In this document: positions 14,106 through 15,290 of the stretch, piece by piece
Layout of the letters: every line of letters begins with the position of its first letter
Position numbering within the stretch: the first letter of the stretch is position 1
Assembly: GCA_025352765.1 (NCBI GenBank)
Contig: JANXSI010000014.1
Location: 1-15,290, forward strand
Source: Devosia sp.
GTDB lineage: Bacteria > Pseudomonadota > Alphaproteobacteria > Rhizobiales > Devosiaceae
Reading direction: 5' to 3'
DNA: 15,290 bases
Made by a program: the position numbers and the translations under genes
The notes under the pieces: model-generated
Database searches by the model: none
Seen by the model: only the letters and a program-made list of their open reading frames with translations
What the model was told of the DNA's origin: nothing

Positions 14106-15158
14106 ATGAACATGTCGCATCTGGCGGCAGCGATTGCCGCTGCGTGCATCGCCGCGGGTCCGGCGGCGGTATCGGCCGCCGACAGCACGCTGGTGCTGGT
14201 GATGGCAGGCGAGGCCTATGACGGTCCGCCAAAATTCGAGGTGGATTTCGACGGCAAGCCCCTGGGGGAGGGCAGTGTCGCCGCCGCGATCGATACGGCT
14301 CGGGCCGGGCGGTTCGCCGCCGCGGCCGACAAGACGCCGTACATTCAGAGCTTCAGCTTTGCGGTTCCCGAGGCCGCGTTCCGGCCGGACGGCGAGGTGC
14401 GGATCAAGTTTCTCAACGAGGCCTTCGGCGGCCCTGGCTCGGATCGCGACCGGACGCTCTATCTGGCCTCGGTCAGCCTCAACGGGCGGGCGGTCACGGC
14501 GTCGGGGCTCTCGACCGAGACGCCGGCCGGTCCCCGGTCGAACCAGACGCTGGGCGAGTTCCTGGTGCTGCCCGACGGCACCACCGATGCGGTGTCGCGG
14601 GCCCCGCAGGGCGGCTGGCCCGCGCCGTCGGTTTCGGCTGCTGTGCCGGCCGCGGCCGGCGTCGCGCCGCCGGCGGATGGCACCCAGGCTATCGATCCGA
14701 TGACCACCAGCACCGCCGAGGCAATCCCGGCTTCCGCTCCGGCGCCGGCACCGGCTCCGGTAGCGGTCGAGAAGGCCGCGCCCGCCGACGTCGCCACGGG
14801 CAACCAGGATCCCGAGGCCGGTGCCAAGGACTGCGATCTCGAGCAGAAGTACAACGTCGTGGGGTTTAACGAAAACTCCAACGCGCTGACCCCGCGGCTG
14901 ATCGAGCGGCTCGACCAGGTGGTTGCCGATATTGGCGACCGGCAATGCAACGTGCAGGTCACCGGCTATTCGAGCCGGCAGGGGTCGACCGCCTCCAACG
15001 CACTGTTCGCGGTCGAGCGGGCGCAGAATTCGCTGAAATACCTGCAGGAGCACGGGGTGAAATTCGTGCAGGCCAGCGCCACCGGCGTCGGGGCGACCGA
15101 CCAGTTCGGTCCCGATTACCGCGCCAACCGCCGCGTCGTGATCATCGTCACGCCGTAG
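14106..15158 (+). CDS. Exported protein: CBM60-like N-terminal domain fused to a C-terminal OmpA-like domain
   Basis: The 350-residue product has a signal peptide (cut near Ala24/25, AAVSAA). Residues ~26-130 resemble the calcium-dependent xylan-binding CBM60/CBM36 fold (LVMAGEAYDGPPKFEVDFDG, VRIKFLNEAFGG, DRTLYLASVSLNG). An Ala/Pro-rich linker spans ~170-235. Residues ~247-350 form an OmpA-like domain (YNVVGFNENSNALTP, VQVTGYSSRQGS, VERAQNSLKYL, ANRRVVIIV). The Asp usual after GYT/GHT, which contacts diaminopimelate, is Ser here, while the Arg of ERAQ is kept. Cys243 and Cys281 may pair. The protein probably sits in the periplasm or outer membrane. AGGAGG before 14106 fixes the start; a GTG further upstream would add residues unlike a signal peptide. 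The carbohydrate ligand is inferred only from fold resemblance. Confidence 0.78.
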   Translation: MNMSHLAAAIAAACIAAGPAAVSAADSTLVLVMAGEAYDGPPKFEVDFDGKPLGEGSVAAAIDTARAGRFAAAADKTPYIQSFSFAVPEAAFRPDGEVRIKFLNEAFGGPGSDRDRTLYLASVSLNGRAVTASGLSTETPAGPRSNQTLGEFLVLPDGTTDAVSRAPQGGWPAPSVSAAVPAAAGVAPPADGTQAIDPMTTSTAEAIPASAPAPAPAPVAVEKAAPADVATGNQDPEAGAKDCDLEQKYNVVGFNENSNALTPRLIERLDQVVADIGDRQCNVQVTGYSSRQGSTASNALFAVERAQNSLKYLQEHGVKFVQASATGVGATDQFGPDYRANRRVVIIVTP

Positions 15159-15185
15159 CCGCCGATCGCGCTCAGGGTAGCGCGG

Positions 15186-15290
15186 TCGTTCGTCCCGCAG
15201 TGGAATTCCCTCTCTCTCGCCAGGGAGGGATAGATGGGCCGGCCAAAGTCCGGTCCGTCACTCCGGCGTCGTTCCGTCCCGCAAGGGACA
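15186..15290. repeat. Repeat- and hairpin-rich intergenic end (possible repetitive extragenic element)
   Basis: TCGTTCGTCCCGCA (15186-15199) recurs as TCGTTCCGTCCCGCA (15269-15283). Between them are an inverted repeat TCCCTC/GAGGGA (15207-15212 and 15225-15230) and the GC-rich GGCCGGCC stretch at 15238-15245. A hairpin GTCCC-GCAA-GGGAC closes the window (15276-15289). No T-run follows the hairpins. The element may continue beyond the window. Confidence 0.45.

Overview
The window is GC-rich DNA with the gene content and order of an alphaproteobacterium of the Hyphomicrobiales (rhizobial) type, plausibly near Devosia. Evidence for this is the FdxA/CarD pair, a SUV3/MgpS-type helicase with a disordered tail, aerobic-type cobS/cobT, a DUF3108 exported protein beside rpmB, and bolA divergent from a J-domain protein. 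The genus is inferred from remembered gene order; no database was searched. I found no tRNA, rRNA, CRISPR array, insertion sequence, prophage or integron.

Layout. 1-555 (+): C-terminal 184 residues of an exported M48-type metalloprotease, closed by a bidirectional terminator shared with carD. 623-5497 (-): a block read from high to low coordinates, helicase -> S4 RNA-binding protein -> 7Fe ferredoxin fdxA -> carD. The carD leader has its own promoter and a hairpin followed by a T-run. 5552-6031 is an unusually long, AT-richer gap. 6032-6817 (-): DUF3108 exported protein. 7026-7310 (+): rpmB (L28), with a clear promoter and terminator. 7453-8088 (+): YhhQ-like queuosine-precursor transporter. 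8085-8724 (-): a DUF2442 gene preceded by a DUF4160 gene broken by one amber codon. A perfect 24-bp palindrome lies just upstream of the pair. 8757-12614 (-): cobS-cobT-esterase/phytase-like protein, tightly coupled. 12846-13487 (-): J-domain protein. 13596-13859 (+): bolA. 14106-15158 (+): exported OmpA-domain protein with a CBM60-like N-terminal domain. The right end holds short repeats and hairpins.

Most genes are housekeeping: transcription control (CarD), RNA handling (helicase, S4 protein), Fe-S metabolism (FdxA, BolA), cobalt insertion for aerobic B12 synthesis (CobS/CobT), translation (L28) and envelope proteins. The accessory segment is 7453-8757, inserted between rpmB and the cobT-linked esterase gene: the transporter and the decayed DUF4160/DUF2442 pair. 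The most unusual signals are that pair with its palindrome, the helicase/S4 junction (same frame, one TAG, TTG start), the carD leader, the inverted repeats between bolA and the J-domain gene, and the CBM-OmpA fusion, which lacks the usual peptidoglycan-binding Asp.
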